A stretch of 64,000 bases of DNA from positions 1-64,000 of the forward strand of contig NZ_FMWG01000015.1 in assembly GCF_900102795.1 (NCBI RefSeq), read 5' to 3'. Source of the DNA: Epibacterium ulvae (GTDB lineage Bacteria; Pseudomonadota; Alphaproteobacteria; Rhodobacterales; Rhodobacteraceae). This document shows, in pieces, positions 30,745 through 40,221 of this stretch; the first letter of the stretch is position 1; each line of letters opens with the position of its first letter. The translations under genes and the position numbers were made by a program. The notes under the pieces were generated by a model, which saw nothing but the letters and a program-made list of their open reading frames with translations, searched no databases and had not been told where the DNA came from.

Positions 30745-31362
30745 ATGATCCCAATTCTCTATTCCTTTCGCAGATGCCCCTATGCCATGCGTGCACGATT
30801 GGCGATATCAGTTTCAGGGCAGCCCGTTGAACTGCGTGAGATAGTGTTGCGTGAGAAACCTCAGAGTTTTTTGGCGACGTCCCCCTCTGCAACAGTGCCG
30901 TGCCTGCAAACCAAGACCGACGTGCTGGATGAAAGCCTCGATATCATGAAATGGTCTCTCGCGCATCACGACCCAGAGCGTTGGTTAGATATGCCAGATG
31001 CAGGACATGCATGGATTGCACGCGCTGACGGACCGTTCAAATCAGCCCTGGATCGCACAAAATATGCGACGCGATACCCCGAGCATGATCCGGCCGAACA
31101 GCGTGACAAAGCAGCTGAGTTTCTGACCGACTTGGATCAACAGATCGACGCATGGATTTTTGAACGCCCAACGCTCGCAGACTTTGCAATTTTCCCTTTT
31201 GTCCGCCAGTTTGCCTTTATCGACAAACCTTGGTTTGACACCCAGCCCTGGCCGAACTTGCAAAAATGGCTCGATACGCATCTCAACAGCGCACTCTTTT
31301 CCCGCATCATGCACAAATACCCTCAATGGCATGAAACCGACCCTCAAACCCTGTTCCCGTAG
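30745..31362 (+). CDS. Glutathione S-transferase family protein
   Basis: The ATG at 30745 gives 205 residues opening directly with the thioredoxin-fold strand MIPILYSFRRCPYAMRAR, the correct N-terminus for the family; the longer frame to 30616 is not needed. The N-terminal GST domain has Cys-Pro at residues 11-12, a cis-Pro in SATVPCL and the ES motif in VLDESLDI. A helical C-terminal domain follows (RPTLADFAIFPFVRQFA). It conjugates or isomerises electrophiles with glutathione, or reduces disulfides; the cysteine suggests an omega/beta-like type. It ends one base before the convergent metallopeptidase gene. Confidence 0.87.
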   Translation: MIPILYSFRRCPYAMRARLAISVSGQPVELREIVLREKPQSFLATSPSATVPCLQTKTDVLDESLDIMKWSLAHHDPERWLDMPDAGHAWIARADGPFKSALDRTKYATRYPEHDPAEQRDKAAEFLTDLDQQIDAWIFERPTLADFAIFPFVRQFAFIDKPWFDTQPWPNLQKWLDTHLNSALFSRIMHKYPQWHETDPQTLFP

Positions 31363-31363
31363 A

Positions 31364-32047
31364 TCAGCGAAATCGATACCGGTGCAGCTCTGCCCCATGC
31401 AATCTGAGCCATTTACGGGGGGGAGCATAGTCACCAAAGATCTCAGACACTTTGTTCCAAAATGCGGCTGAGTGGTTCATTTCCAGCAGATGGGCAACTT
31501 CATGTGCTGCCACGTACCGAAGCACCTGTGGTGGTGCGAGTATAAGCCGCCATGAATACATCAGCGCTTTCTGGCTTGAACAGGACCCCCATCTTGATCG
31601 TGTATCCCGCAGCGTAATACGGCTATAGCTTTGGCCAAGACGGGCCGCATATAAATCACTGGCACCAACCAGCCGTTCACGCGCCAGTTCTTTTAAATAG
31701 CGCTCAATCACAATACCGCTGTTGCGCGCGGACACATGCAAAACCCCATCTGCGCAGAAAACCGTCCTCCCCTGCCCTTGCCTCACTTCGTGCCGCACCC
31801 CATCAATCGGCAACACAGTGCCAATGCCAACTTGCACAGCATCTGGCTGTTTTTGCAGATGCTTGCGAATCCACACTTCTTTCTGCGCCGCAAAATCCAC
31901 GGCAACCTGATCTGCAACCCCCTCCGGGATCGTAAGCGTCACCCGCCCATCCAAAGAGGACACCCTTAAAGAAATGCGTCGCGCTCTCGCAGAACGGCGC
32001 AGAACCAATGGGATAATTGGGTCCCCGGGCAAGTTAAGATCAGTCAT
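31364..32047 (-). CDS. YgjP-like (DUF45) metallopeptidase
   Basis: The product has 227 residues. The zincin motif HEVAH lies at residues 182-186 with a third ligand in EMNHSAAFW just after, and RSRWGSCS upstream, which is characteristic of the YgjP/WSS1-like family. These are soluble cytoplasmic proteins, probably proteases or pyrophosphatase-associated factors; the substrate is not known. The start has no strong Shine-Dalgarno but the frame matches family length. It is divergent from the FYDLN protein gene with about 98 bases between. Confidence 0.88.
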   Translation of the reverse strand: MTDLNLPGDPIIPLVLRRSARARRISLRVSSLDGRVTLTIPEGVADQVAVDFAAQKEVWIRKHLQKQPDAVQVGIGTVLPIDGVRHEVRQGQGRTVFCADGVLHVSARNSGIVIERYLKELARERLVGASDLYAARLGQSYSRITLRDTRSRWGSCSSQKALMYSWRLILAPPQVLRYVAAHEVAHLLEMNHSAAFWNKVSEIFGDYAPPRKWLRLHGAELHRYRFR

Positions 32048-32145
32048 TGCGCTATCCCGCTTGCAAAGGCTTTGACAGTCTACCCCTCATATGGCAAGGC
32101 AACTGAATCGTCGATACGACTCAAGCGAAAATCAAGGGGATCCAT

Positions 32146-32472
32146 ATGCCCAAAGAAGAATGGGGTACAAAACGCGTTTGCCCAACCACTGGCAAACGGT
32201 TTTACGACCTGAACAAGGACCCGATCGTCAGCCCTTACACGGGAGAGGTCGTGGTTCTTGATACCGGCAAGAACAGAATGATCGAAGCGGACGCAGCGGA
32301 TGCTGCCAACGCCAAGGCCAAAGATGTCGAAGCAGAAGATGTTGTTCTGGAAGATGATGACGACAATGTCGACATGGATCTGGGCGATGATGTTCTGGAT
32401 GATGATGACGACGACGACAACGTGTCGCTCGACGAAATCGCAGATATGTCGCAGCCTGAAGACGACTCTTAA
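32146..32472 (+). CDS. TIGR02300 (FYDLN) acidic protein
   Basis: The product has 108 residues: conserved N-terminus MPKEEWGTKRVCPTTG, the name-giving FYDLNKDPIVSPYTGE, then a highly acidic tail with runs of Asp/Glu (DDDDN, DDDDDDD). The family is restricted mainly to alphaproteobacteria and has no known function; the two Cys-containing N-terminal motifs hint at a metal site. The codon pattern is normal. A terminator hairpin follows directly. Confidence 0.92.
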   Translation: MPKEEWGTKRVCPTTGKRFYDLNKDPIVSPYTGEVVVLDTGKNRMIEADAADAANAKAKDVEAEDVVLEDDDDNVDMDLGDDVLDDDDDDDNVSLDEIADMSQPEDDS

Positions 32473-32478
32473 AAGAAC

Positions 32479-32534
32479 AGGCCGCCTGTCATCATGGGTC
32501 CACAAAGACCATAGTCGGCGGCCTCTTCTTTTCT
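32479..32534 (+). terminator. Terminator after the FYDLN gene
   Basis: AGGCCGCC (32479-32486) pairs with GGCGGCCT (32517-32524), with an inner GGT/ACC stem, followed by CTTCTTTTCT on the plus strand. Confidence 0.75.
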
Positions 32535-32652
32535 CTACCAACGTCCAAAAAACTCTGCTCCAGCATCATTTTTCGCTTGCAGCACAACGACACGTCCCTT
32601 AAATCACCGACATCGCTTATGTTTTGCAGGTTAACGCGAAGATAACGTAAGT

Positions 32653-32728
<76 letters not shown>

Positions 32729-32733
32729 TTCAC

Positions 32734-32738
32734 TCCTT
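32734..32738. repeat. Left target duplication TCCTT
   Basis: TCCTT directly before the left end, six bases after the tRNA-Ala CCA; an identical TCCTT at 46966-46970 directly follows the right end. A 5-bp duplication is the known product of Tn7/Tn5053-type insertion. Confidence 0.7.
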
Positions 32739-32786
32739 TGTAAATGATCACATAGTTCTGCCTTTTGGGTCAGATATTTTGCCTCT
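32739..32786 (+). repeat. Left transposon end with two 22-bp-spaced binding units
   Basis: Begins TGTAAATG. Unit 1 (32746-32765) GATCACATAGTTCTGCCTTT and unit 2 (32768-32786) GGTCAGATATTTTGCCTCT share the pattern G-R-TCA-x-ATA-x-TT-x-TGCCT. The whole 48-bp block recurs at 46973-47020 with one mismatch. Such tandem units are the expected TniA/TnsB-type transposase binding sites. Confidence 0.75.
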
Positions 32787-32861
32787 GGCAGCGCGAGACG
32801 TGTCATCCTGAAAAGATATTGAGACGACTTGCGAAGGTCGAAGTGCGCGCACTTTGGGCAA

Positions 32862-34394
32862 ATTCTGTTGAAAAACTCTGACTTGATCGGGTGCGCATTC
32901 GCTGATTCAATTCCCCTATTGATTGGGGGATTTGGCTATGATGGGACCAAAGCAGGAAGCACAGGCAGCATTGTTCTACGAGTTTTCCTTGGAGGATCAT
33001 GTCCCACAAGATCACCTGCTGCGTTCGATTGATCGGTTCGTCGATCTGGATGACATCCGCCAATATCTTGCCGAGTTTTACAGCCACACAGGCCGTCCTT
33101 CGATTGATCCCGAGTTACTGATCCGCATGCTTTTGGTGGGTTATTGCTTTGGCATCCGGTCAGAGCGTCGGCTGTGTGAAGAGGTGCATCTGAACCTGGC
33201 GTACCGTTGGTTCTGTCGCCTCAATTTGTCTAATCCAGTGCCCAACCACTCAACCTTTTCCAAGAACCGGCACGGTCGTTTCCGAGAGAGCAAGCTGCTG
33301 CGGCATCTATTTGAGAAGACTGTTGCGCGGTGCATCGAAGACGGTTTGGTCAGCGGACAACGTCTTGCAGCGGACGCAAGCCTGATTGAAGCCGACGCCA
33401 ACAAGCAGAACTCCACCCCAAAGGAAGATTGGGACCATAACGCAATTGATCCAAGCGATGCGCCGCGCGCGGTGAAGGAGTATTTGGATGTGCTGGATGA
33501 TGCAGCCTTTGGTGCGGCATCTAAGGTGGATCCCAAGTTCACGTCCCATTCTGATCCGGCAAGCCAATGGACAGCGGCGCGTAAAGGCCCAGCATTCTTT
33601 AGCTATTCCACCAATTATCTGATCGACACCGATCACAGCGTCATTGTGGATGTTGAAGGCACCAGATCAATCCGACAGGCCGAAGTCGGTTCTGTGCGCA
33701 TCATGCTGGATAGGATCAAAGCGCAGCACGACATTGATCCAGAAAGGCTGATTGCAGATAGCGCCTATGGATCAGGCCCGATGTTGGGTTGGCTCGTTGA
33801 TCGCCACATCAAACCTCACATCCCCGTGCTGAACCAAGCAAGCCGGAAGGACGGTACATGGAGCCGCACCGACTTTGAATGGGACCCTGAGAACAATCAA
33901 TACATCTGCCCGGAAGGCGAACCCCTCAAGCAATTCCGCCGAAACTACTCGGACCCCAACCGTGGGCCCACAGGCAAAGGCGTTGCCAAGTACCAAGCTC
34001 TGAAACACACCTGTCAGGCTTGCCCATCAAAGATGAAATGCTGTCCAAATGCCGACGCCCGCAAGATCACTCGCGAAGAACACGAAGATGCCCGTCAGGT
34101 TGCCCGCGACATCGCCAAAACCAAACAATACGCGATCTCGATGCGGTTGCGTAAAAAAGTCGAGATGCTCTTCGCCCACCTTAAACGCATCCTCGGGCTG
34201 GGACGGCTGCGATTACGTGGCCCATGCGGCGCAAACGACGAATTCCTCCTCGCCGCCACCGCCCAGAACCTCCGGAAACTGGCCAAGATCTTTCCTGCAC
34301 CGCAGCAAACGTGAAAAGCCTGATAGGAAAGGCGCTCGCGCCCCATTTTGAACAGCCTTTTCTGCGCTCGCAAACGTTAGTTTTTCCACAGAAT
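32862..34394 (+). mobile_element. IS1182-family insertion sequence
   Basis: 16-bp terminal inverted repeats ATTCTGTTGAAAAACT (32862-32877) and, in reverse complement, ATTCTGTGGAAAAACT (34379-34394), one mismatch, flank a single transposase gene. About 1.53 kb. The element sits 76 bases inside the left end of the tRNA-Ala transposon. A target duplication is not obvious. Confidence 0.75.
32938..34314 (+). CDS. IS1182-family transposase
   Basis: From ATG 32938 (or the adjacent 32941) the product has 458 residues. An N-terminal DUF772-type domain (HVPQDHLLRSIDRFVDL, then GRPSIDPELLIRMLLVGY) precedes a DDE core, with the first Asp in LAADASLIEAD, the second in IADSAYGSG, and the Glu in EMLFAHLKRILG. 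A Cys cluster (CQACPSKMKCCP) lies between, typical of IS1182 enzymes. The gene is full length and undisturbed, so the IS may be active. The inverted repeats lie about 76 bases before and 65 bases after it. Confidence 0.92.
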   Translation: MMGPKQEAQAALFYEFSLEDHVPQDHLLRSIDRFVDLDDIRQYLAEFYSHTGRPSIDPELLIRMLLVGYCFGIRSERRLCEEVHLNLAYRWFCRLNLSNPVPNHSTFSKNRHGRFRESKLLRHLFEKTVARCIEDGLVSGQRLAADASLIEADANKQNSTPKEDWDHNAIDPSDAPRAVKEYLDVLDDAAFGAASKVDPKFTSHSDPASQWTAARKGPAFFSYSTNYLIDTDHSVIVDVEGTRSIRQAEVGSVRIMLDRIKAQHDIDPERLIADSAYGSGPMLGWLVDRHIKPHIPVLNQASRKDGTWSRTDFEWDPENNQYICPEGEPLKQFRRNYSDPNRGPTGKGVAKYQALKHTCQACPSKMKCCPNADARKITREEHEDARQVARDIAKTKQYAISMRLRKKVEMLFAHLKRILGLGRLRLRGPCGANDEFLLAATAQNLRKLAKIFPAPQQT

Positions 34395-34520
34395 CGGCTG
34401 TGAGCGGTCTTACGGCTCGGTTTTTTCGAGCGACCGCTGTGCGGACAAAGGGGGCTTTCGCTGCGATTGCACCAATGCCCGCTGTCGTTGCCTTTCAGGC
34501 GACTATGACGGTTGAGGTGC

Positions 34521-35402
34521 TCATGTACGACTGGATAACTCCACACGCATCAAATCCAGAAAGTCTCCAGCAACCTTTGAGACGGGTTTATCCTGTGGTG
34601 TTAGGACGCCAATTTGGTACTGAACTGAAGGTTCGAACGGTATCCGTACCAGTTCATCATCGAACCCCTGGCTATTGATCGGATCGACAAGAGCGACTGC
34701 ATTCCCAGACCTGACAAATTCAATAAGCGACACAAAATACTGCGCTTCGAGGACGACGTTCCATCGTGCGCCTGCATCTGAAAATGCTCTCGCGATCTGG
34801 TAGGTTGTCATATGGTCGCGGAATAATGCCGCAAACGGAACACCATCTAAATCCTTCGGTGTCAGCACATCGAGCTTCGCGAGTGGATGGTCTTTTGCGA
34901 CAATGCAGTGGCAATGAAAACTGAACTGTTCAGCATCCACACCGACAAATTGCGAGGGTTTTTCTGCAATTGCAATGTCGAACATTTGGCTAGGAAGTTG
35001 CTCAATCACAATATGTGAACTGCGCGAAAGCAGGCGAATCTTAACATGCTCACGGTCTTCTAAAAACTTACTGATGAGGTTTGGTAAGAACTTTATCGAA
35101 ATGCCGGGGAAGGCAGATATTGTTATGTGACCAGATTTCCTTTGTCGCAGTCGGGTTGCTGCTTCATTTGTCCTCTCCACTGCTTCCAACAATCTTTGGG
35201 CATCATCGTAAAAGATTATTGCCTCTGCGGTTGGCTGGAGTCGCCCAGACTTGCGCAGAAACAGTTTGAAACCCAGCCTGTGCTCCAACGTGGCTATCGT
35301 ATTGCTAACCGCAGGTTGTGAAATCCCCAATAGTTGCGAAGCCCGCGTCATTGTGCCGGCCGTCATAATGGCTTGAAAACACTCTATTTCTCGAAATTGC
35401 AT
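34521..35402 (-). CDS. LysR-family regulator divergent from the TRAP operon
   Basis: The product has 293 residues. The LysR winged HTH is at about residues 5-62 (MTRASQLLGISQPAVSNTI as the core). It is followed by the periplasmic-binding-like effector domain. The gene faces away from the TAXI-TRAP operon with 108 bases between starts, the classic LysR arrangement, so it probably controls that operon in response to the imported substrate. Family features suggest membership near the catabolic GbpR/NocR-like LysR proteins, but I would not name it. Confidence 0.9.
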   Translation of the reverse strand: MQFREIECFQAIMTAGTMTRASQLLGISQPAVSNTIATLEHRLGFKLFLRKSGRLQPTAEAIIFYDDAQRLLEAVERTNEAATRLRQRKSGHITISAFPGISIKFLPNLISKFLEDREHVKIRLLSRSSHIVIEQLPSQMFDIAIAEKPSQFVGVDAEQFSFHCHCIVAKDHPLAKLDVLTPKDLDGVPFAALFRDHMTTYQIARAFSDAGARWNVVLEAQYFVSLIEFVRSGNAVALVDPINSQGFDDELVRIPFEPSVQYQIGVLTPQDKPVSKVAGDFLDLMRVELSSRT

Positions 35403-35510
35403 GTCTCACACTATAAATATTGATTATAAACTACGCAATTAAAATTATTAGATTGGATAGTCCTCTGCAGTTAATTTTCAGCATTTCTGGGAAACCCGCG
35501 GGAGCAAAAG

Positions 35511-36497
35511 ATGAAGAAACTGCTGACAACATCTGCACTGGCAGCCATGGTATCGCTTGGGGCGTCTGCATCGGTACAAGCTGAAACCAAGTTCATAACA
35601 ATCGGAACAGGAGGGCCGACCGGCGTCTATTTCGTAGCAGGCAATGCAATCTGCCGCATGATTCACAAAGAAGCCGCTGAAGGCCGCAAAGAGGGTCGAA
35701 AGCACGGCTTCCGTTGTGCGGCTCCGTCGAGCAACGGTTCGACTTACAATTTGGCCCAGATTTCGCAAGGCGAGTTCGAATTTGGCGTGTCGCAATCTGA
35801 CTGGCAGCATTATGCAGTTAACGGGACGTCAGACAAAGTCGTAAACGACGAAGGCTTTCGTGCGGTGTTCTCAGTACATCCCGAACCATTCCAGCTGATT
35901 GTGGCGGCAGATTCCGGCATCAAATCCTGGATGGATCTTGAGGGAAAAAAACTGAACATCGGAAACCCCGGTTCTGGTCAACGTGGCACCACGGAATTGT
36001 TGATGGAGCGGTATGGCACAGATCGTGATTTCTTTGGTCTGATAACCGAAATGACTTCGTCAGAGCACTCGAACGCGCTGTGCGACGGAAACATTGACGC
36101 CTTTACCTATGTTGTTGGCGTTCCCAACTCTGGTGTCGCGGTTGCGACTGAAGGCTGTGGTGCGCAGATTGTCACGCTTAACACTGAAGTAGAGCAGAAA
36201 TTGATTGAAGAGCGCCCTTTCTACGCAGCAACGGACATTCCCGCTGGGGTGTATTCTTCACAGAAAGAAGATGTCACGACGTTTGGCGGGTATGCGACAA
36301 TAGTTTCACATGAAAACGTCGATCCTGACGTCGTTTATGAAGTTGTTCGTGCGGTTTTTGAGAATCTTGATGACTTTCGGGGTCTGCACCCTGCTTTTGC
36401 CAATCTGGAACCTGAAAGCATGATTAACAACGGTAATTCCGCGCCGCTTCATGAAGGTGCCGTGCGCTACTACCGTGAAAAAGGTTGGATCGAATAA
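35511..36497 (+). CDS. TAXI-family TRAP transporter solute-binding protein
   Basis: The product has 328 residues. A Sec signal peptide (MKKLLTTSALAAMVSLGASASVQA) is followed by TKFITIGTGGPTGVYFVAGNAIC, the TAXI-protein N-terminal signature, then GEFEFGVSQSDW and LNIGNPGSGQRGTTELLM. TAXI proteins deliver solutes to fused TRAP permeases; substrates are mostly unknown, glutamate-like in a few cases. GGGAGC is 8-12 bases before the ATG. It heads an operon with the permease, an M20 hydrolase and a TSUP exporter. Confidence 0.93.
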   Translation: MKKLLTTSALAAMVSLGASASVQAETKFITIGTGGPTGVYFVAGNAICRMIHKEAAEGRKEGRKHGFRCAAPSSNGSTYNLAQISQGEFEFGVSQSDWQHYAVNGTSDKVVNDEGFRAVFSVHPEPFQLIVAADSGIKSWMDLEGKKLNIGNPGSGQRGTTELLMERYGTDRDFFGLITEMTSSEHSNALCDGNIDAFTYVVGVPNSGVAVATEGCGAQIVTLNTEVEQKLIEERPFYAATDIPAGVYSSQKEDVTTFGGYATIVSHENVDPDVVYEVVRAVFENLDDFRGLHPAFANLEPESMINNGNSAPLHEGAVRYYREKGWIE

Positions 36498-36523
36498 CTT
36501 CTCCCTCCCTATTGATCCCCCTG

Positions 36524-36548
36524 GGTCCCTGCTGAACAGGCAGGGACC
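36524..36548 (+). terminator. Intercistronic hairpin after the TRAP binding-protein gene
   Basis: A 9-bp perfect stem GGTCCCTGC / GCAGGGACC with a 7-base loop in the 77-base gap before the permease gene. Without a T-run it is likely an attenuator or mRNA-stabilising stem that favours the binding protein. Confidence 0.6.
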
Positions 36549-36574
36549 ATCTCTCTTCCAAACTGGAAAGCACC

Positions 36575-38947
36575 ATGTCAGATAAATCACTGCAACAAGC
36601 GGCCGTTGATGAAGCGCTGAAGGTAGAACGCAGCGATTATTTTGGGCCTTGGCCAAAAACCTTCATCACCCTGGCCGCCCTTTGGTCCCTTTATCAACTT
36701 TGGATCGCTTCGCCGATTCCTTATGCACTTGGCTGGGGTATCTTCGTAGATTTGCCCGCACGCGGGATCCATCTGGCCTTTGGGTTGTTCCTTTGCTTTC
36801 TCTTGTTCCCAGCAAAATTCGAGGAAAAGCGCGAAGGAAAAGCATGGTTCAGCCTGATATTGGCGATCATAGCAGCGGCCAGCGCTTTATACGTATATCT
36901 GGGTTATGACGGCATCGTTCTTCGCGCTGGTATCCTGGCAAATATAGATATCCTGGGATTTAGCATCCCATACGAAGTGATCCTGTCCGCTGTTGGGATG
37001 CTCTTGTTGCTTGAGGCCACAAGACGTGGGATCGGTACGCCGCTGGTTATCGTTTGCGGTGTTTTCATGGTCTATTCGCTGTTTGGTCCCTACATGCCGG
37101 AGATCATTTCCCACAGGGGTGTCTCCATACCACGGATGGTCGGATACAATTGGCTCACCAGCGAGGCGATCTTTGGCATCCCTATCGCGGTTTCGCTTAG
37201 CTATGTGTTTCTATTTGTTCTGTTTGGCGCGTTCATGGACACAGCTGGCGCTGGTAAGTTCTTTCTTGATATGTCTTTTGCCGCCGTCGGGAAGTACCGA
37301 GGCGGACCTGCTAAAGCTGCAATTCTGGCATCTGGCCTGACGGGCATGATTTCGGGCTCTTCGATTGCCAACACGGTTACCACCGGTGCGTTTACCATTC
37401 CGGTGATGAAGAAGACCGGATTTCCTGGTGACAAAGCAGGCGCAATTGAAGTCTCGGCCTCAATCAACGGTCAACTTATGCCACCGATCATGGGGGCTTC
37501 GGCCTTTATCATCGCTGAATTCATCGGGATTTCTTACTATGACGTTATCGTGCATGCGATGATCCCGGCGTTTATCGCATATATCTCGCTATTCTACATA
37601 TCGCATCTGGAAAGCCTGAAAATGGGTCTTGTGGGTCTTCCGAAGGCTGACTTGCCGGCGATGACCAAGACGTTCAAAGAAGGTGCATACTTCCTGGTTC
37701 CAATCGGGATGCTGGTTTACCTACTGTTGGTAAAGCGCTGGAGCCCAGGAAGCGCCGTGTTCTGGTCAATCATGATGATGGCCGGAATCATTATGTTGCA
37801 GCAGGTGATGCTGGCGCGTCAGCATGGTTTGTCGGTCCTGAAAGGTCTCCGGTCGGGTGGGATAATTGTATTCTACTCACTGGTTGCTGGTGCGAAATCA
37901 ATGACAGCCGTTACAGCAGCCGTTGGCGCGGCAGGTATCATTGTCGGCATCGTGTCATCGACAGGGTTGAACAATGCCATGCTGGGAATTGTCGAAGCGC
38001 TGTCACAGGGCAACATCTACATCCTGTTGTTCCTTGTGGCTGTCGTCAGCATAATCCTGGGAATGGGGCTACCGACTACGGCGAATTATATTGTCGTTGC
38101 CTCATTGATGGCGGGCGTAATGGTCGAGTTAGGCAACGCGTCAGGTCTGGTTTTGCCACTGATCGCCGTACACCTTTATGTGTTCTACTTCGGGCTCATG
38201 GCAGATGCGACGCCACCAGTTTGTCTCGCAGCATTTGCGGCCTCCGCCATCTCGGGTGCAGATCCCATGAAGACGGGCATCCAATCTTTCAAATACGCGA
38301 TCCGCACGGCGATCCTTCCAATTGTGTTCATTTTCAACCCAGAACTTTTGCTGGTCGGAGTAGACAGTATCTGGCAAGGGGGCTTAATCTTTGTTGTTGC
38401 GTTGATGGCCATCTTCGCCTTCTCTTCCCTGACACTTCAGTGGATGTTCGTTCGCCTGAAGCTGATTGAATCCGTGTTTCTGGTTTTTGTTGTAATCAGC
38501 CTTTTCCGTCCGGATTTTGTGTTGGATCGATTCAGCCCTGCCTATGAGGACGTACAAATGGCACAAGTTGTTGCCGGTGAAACGTCGGTTGGAGAAGGGC
38601 AGAAAGTGCGTTTGTATGTCACCCGCGAAACCGAATACGGGGACCGCTTCAAACTGTTCACTGCAACTGTTCCAAATGCGTCGGACAATTTGCTGGAAGC
38701 CGTTGGCATCTCAGTTGAGGTCGAAAGTGATGGGCGCACCGTAGTCTCTGACATTGGATTTAATGGCCCAGCCGAACAGCTTGGGGTTACTTGGGGCGAT
38801 TATGTCACCTCAGTTGGTCTAGAGCAGTCCGGTCGGATGCCTAAGGAGATTATCTACATTTTCGGCATTCTGGCTTACGCCGCTGTAGTTCTGATGCAGC
38901 GACGCCGGATGAAGAAAAATCAACAAGCTGATCTAGTGGAAGCGTGA
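36575..38947 (+). CDS. TRAP transporter fused permease (DctQM type, with DUF3394)
   Basis: The product has 790 residues with about 17-18 membrane helices. The first four correspond to the small DctQ subunit and the rest to DctM, including SGMISGSSIANTVTTG, INGQLMPPIMGASAF and LGMGLPTTANYIV, the gating repeats of TRAP permeases. The C-terminal 200 residues are a DUF3394-type soluble segment with a PDZ-like fold hint (FNGPAEQLGVTWGDYV) and a last helix. Such fused permeases work with TAXI binding proteins using an ion gradient. The stop overlaps the next gene's GTG by 4 bases. Confidence 0.93.
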   Translation: MSDKSLQQAAVDEALKVERSDYFGPWPKTFITLAALWSLYQLWIASPIPYALGWGIFVDLPARGIHLAFGLFLCFLLFPAKFEEKREGKAWFSLILAIIAAASALYVYLGYDGIVLRAGILANIDILGFSIPYEVILSAVGMLLLLEATRRGIGTPLVIVCGVFMVYSLFGPYMPEIISHRGVSIPRMVGYNWLTSEAIFGIPIAVSLSYVFLFVLFGAFMDTAGAGKFFLDMSFAAVGKYRGGPAKAAILASGLTGMISGSSIANTVTTGAFTIPVMKKTGFPGDKAGAIEVSASINGQLMPPIMGASAFIIAEFIGISYYDVIVHAMIPAFIAYISLFYISHLESLKMGLVGLPKADLPAMTKTFKEGAYFLVPIGMLVYLLLVKRWSPGSAVFWSIMMMAGIIMLQQVMLARQHGLSVLKGLRSGGIIVFYSLVAGAKSMTAVTAAVGAAGIIVGIVSSTGLNNAMLGIVEALSQGNIYILLFLVAVVSIILGMGLPTTANYIVVASLMAGVMVELGNASGLVLPLIAVHLYVFYFGLMADATPPVCLAAFAASAISGADPMKTGIQSFKYAIRTAILPIVFIFNPELLLVGVDSIWQGGLIFVVALMAIFAFSSLTLQWMFVRLKLIESVFLVFVVISLFRPDFVLDRFSPAYEDVQMAQVVAGETSVGEGQKVRLYVTRETEYGDRFKLFTATVPNASDNLLEAVGISVEVESDGRTVVSDIGFNGPAEQLGVTWGDYVTSVGLEQSGRMPKEIIYIFGILAYAAVVLMQRRRMKKNQQADLVEA

Positions 38948-40221
38948 AAATGGAAGCCAATATTACCGAGCCAAATGTACGCAACAAAATATGGTTTTGG
39001 CTTGACAAAAATCGAAAACAAGTCGTCGATCTAACCCTGCGTCTGGTGAAAATCGAAAGCCAACAGCCCGAAGGAGATGTTCGGGCGATGGCAGACGAAA
39101 TTGAAGCCATTGCAGCGTCGATACCTAGTGTCGAGATTGAGCGCTTTGTCTCAAAAGAACCGGTGCATAATGTCGTCGTCCGTCTCCGGGGCAATCGCCC
39201 CGGAAAACGTCTGATCCTAAACGGGCATATGGATACATTTCCTGCCGGCGATTTGTCTGGCTGGACCCGCGATCCAAAAGGCGAAGTGGACGGCGACAAG
39301 GCTTATGGACTGGGTATCTCTGATATGAAGGGCGGCATCGCGGCCAGTCTTTTGGCAATGAAATGTCTCGCCGATACCGGGGCGGATTTCCCTGGCGAAA
39401 TCGTGGGTACATTTGTCGGCGACGAAGAAACTATGGGGGTGCTGGGAACCCAATACTTGCTCGACAGCGTTCCGCACGCAAAGGGCGACGCTATGATAAG
39501 TGGCGACGTCGGGTCCCCGCATATTTTGCGGTTTGGCGAGAAAGGAATGATCTGGGCCAAGGTTACGGCAAATGGCAAATCCACCCATGCCGCCCATGTT
39601 CACCGCGGGGAAAGCGCAATCGAGAAACTGACCGCCGTTATGGACAGCTTCAAATCCTTGCGGTCTTTTCCGGTTGGAAACACAGGCAACAATGTTGTCC
39701 CGTTCATTGATCAGTGGTCTGAAAAATCCGAACGCATGTCAGGTAAAGGTGAAACGGACGTGCTGAAAAATGTGACAATCACATTCGGCACAATTGACGG
39801 CGGCAGATTGTCGAATCTGGTTGCCGACAGGGCTAAATTCACTTGTGATGTCCGGCTGCCGGTTGGTGTTTCAGTCGCGCAGATCGAGGCCGAGATGAAC
39901 CGGATATGTCAGGATTTTGATGGGGTTGAGCTTGAAATTACGCGCCGCTACGAACCCAGCTGGACCGCCCCGGACCACCCCGTGATCGAAGCGGTGCGTC
40001 AAAACTGTATTGAGGTTTTGGGACAAGAGCCGGCAGTAACCATGCGCGTCGGGGCGTCTGACGCCAGGCTGTATCGCTACGCAGGCGTGCCAGTCGTTGT
40101 CTGCGGATTGATGGCCCATAACCTGGGCACAGCCGACGAATACATCATGTTGGATGAACTCTATTCCCTTGTCGATATCTTCGCCTTGTCGGCGCACGAC
40201 TATCTGGTGAAGAATGCTTGA
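38944..40221 (+). CDS. M20-family metallohydrolase (ArgE/DapE type)
   Basis: From the GTG at 38944, which overlaps the permease stop, the product has 425 residues; an ATG two codons later is equally possible. Zinc-ligand motifs of the M20 family are in order: NGHMDTFPAG, GISDMKGG, GDEETMG (general-base Glu-Glu), SGDVGSP and a C-terminal AHNLGTADEY. A dimerisation domain sits at about 195-310. M20 enzymes cleave N-acyl or dipeptide amide bonds. Placed between an importer and an exporter gene, it probably hydrolyses the imported compound; the substrate is unknown. Confidence 0.9.
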   Translation: MKMEANITEPNVRNKIWFWLDKNRKQVVDLTLRLVKIESQQPEGDVRAMADEIEAIAASIPSVEIERFVSKEPVHNVVVRLRGNRPGKRLILNGHMDTFPAGDLSGWTRDPKGEVDGDKAYGLGISDMKGGIAASLLAMKCLADTGADFPGEIVGTFVGDEETMGVLGTQYLLDSVPHAKGDAMISGDVGSPHILRFGEKGMIWAKVTANGKSTHAAHVHRGESAIEKLTAVMDSFKSLRSFPVGNTGNNVVPFIDQWSEKSERMSGKGETDVLKNVTITFGTIDGGRLSNLVADRAKFTCDVRLPVGVSVAQIEAEMNRICQDFDGVELEITRRYEPSWTAPDHPVIEAVRQNCIEVLGQEPAVTMRVGASDARLYRYAGVPVVVCGLMAHNLGTADEYIMLDELYSLVDIFALSAHDYLVKNA

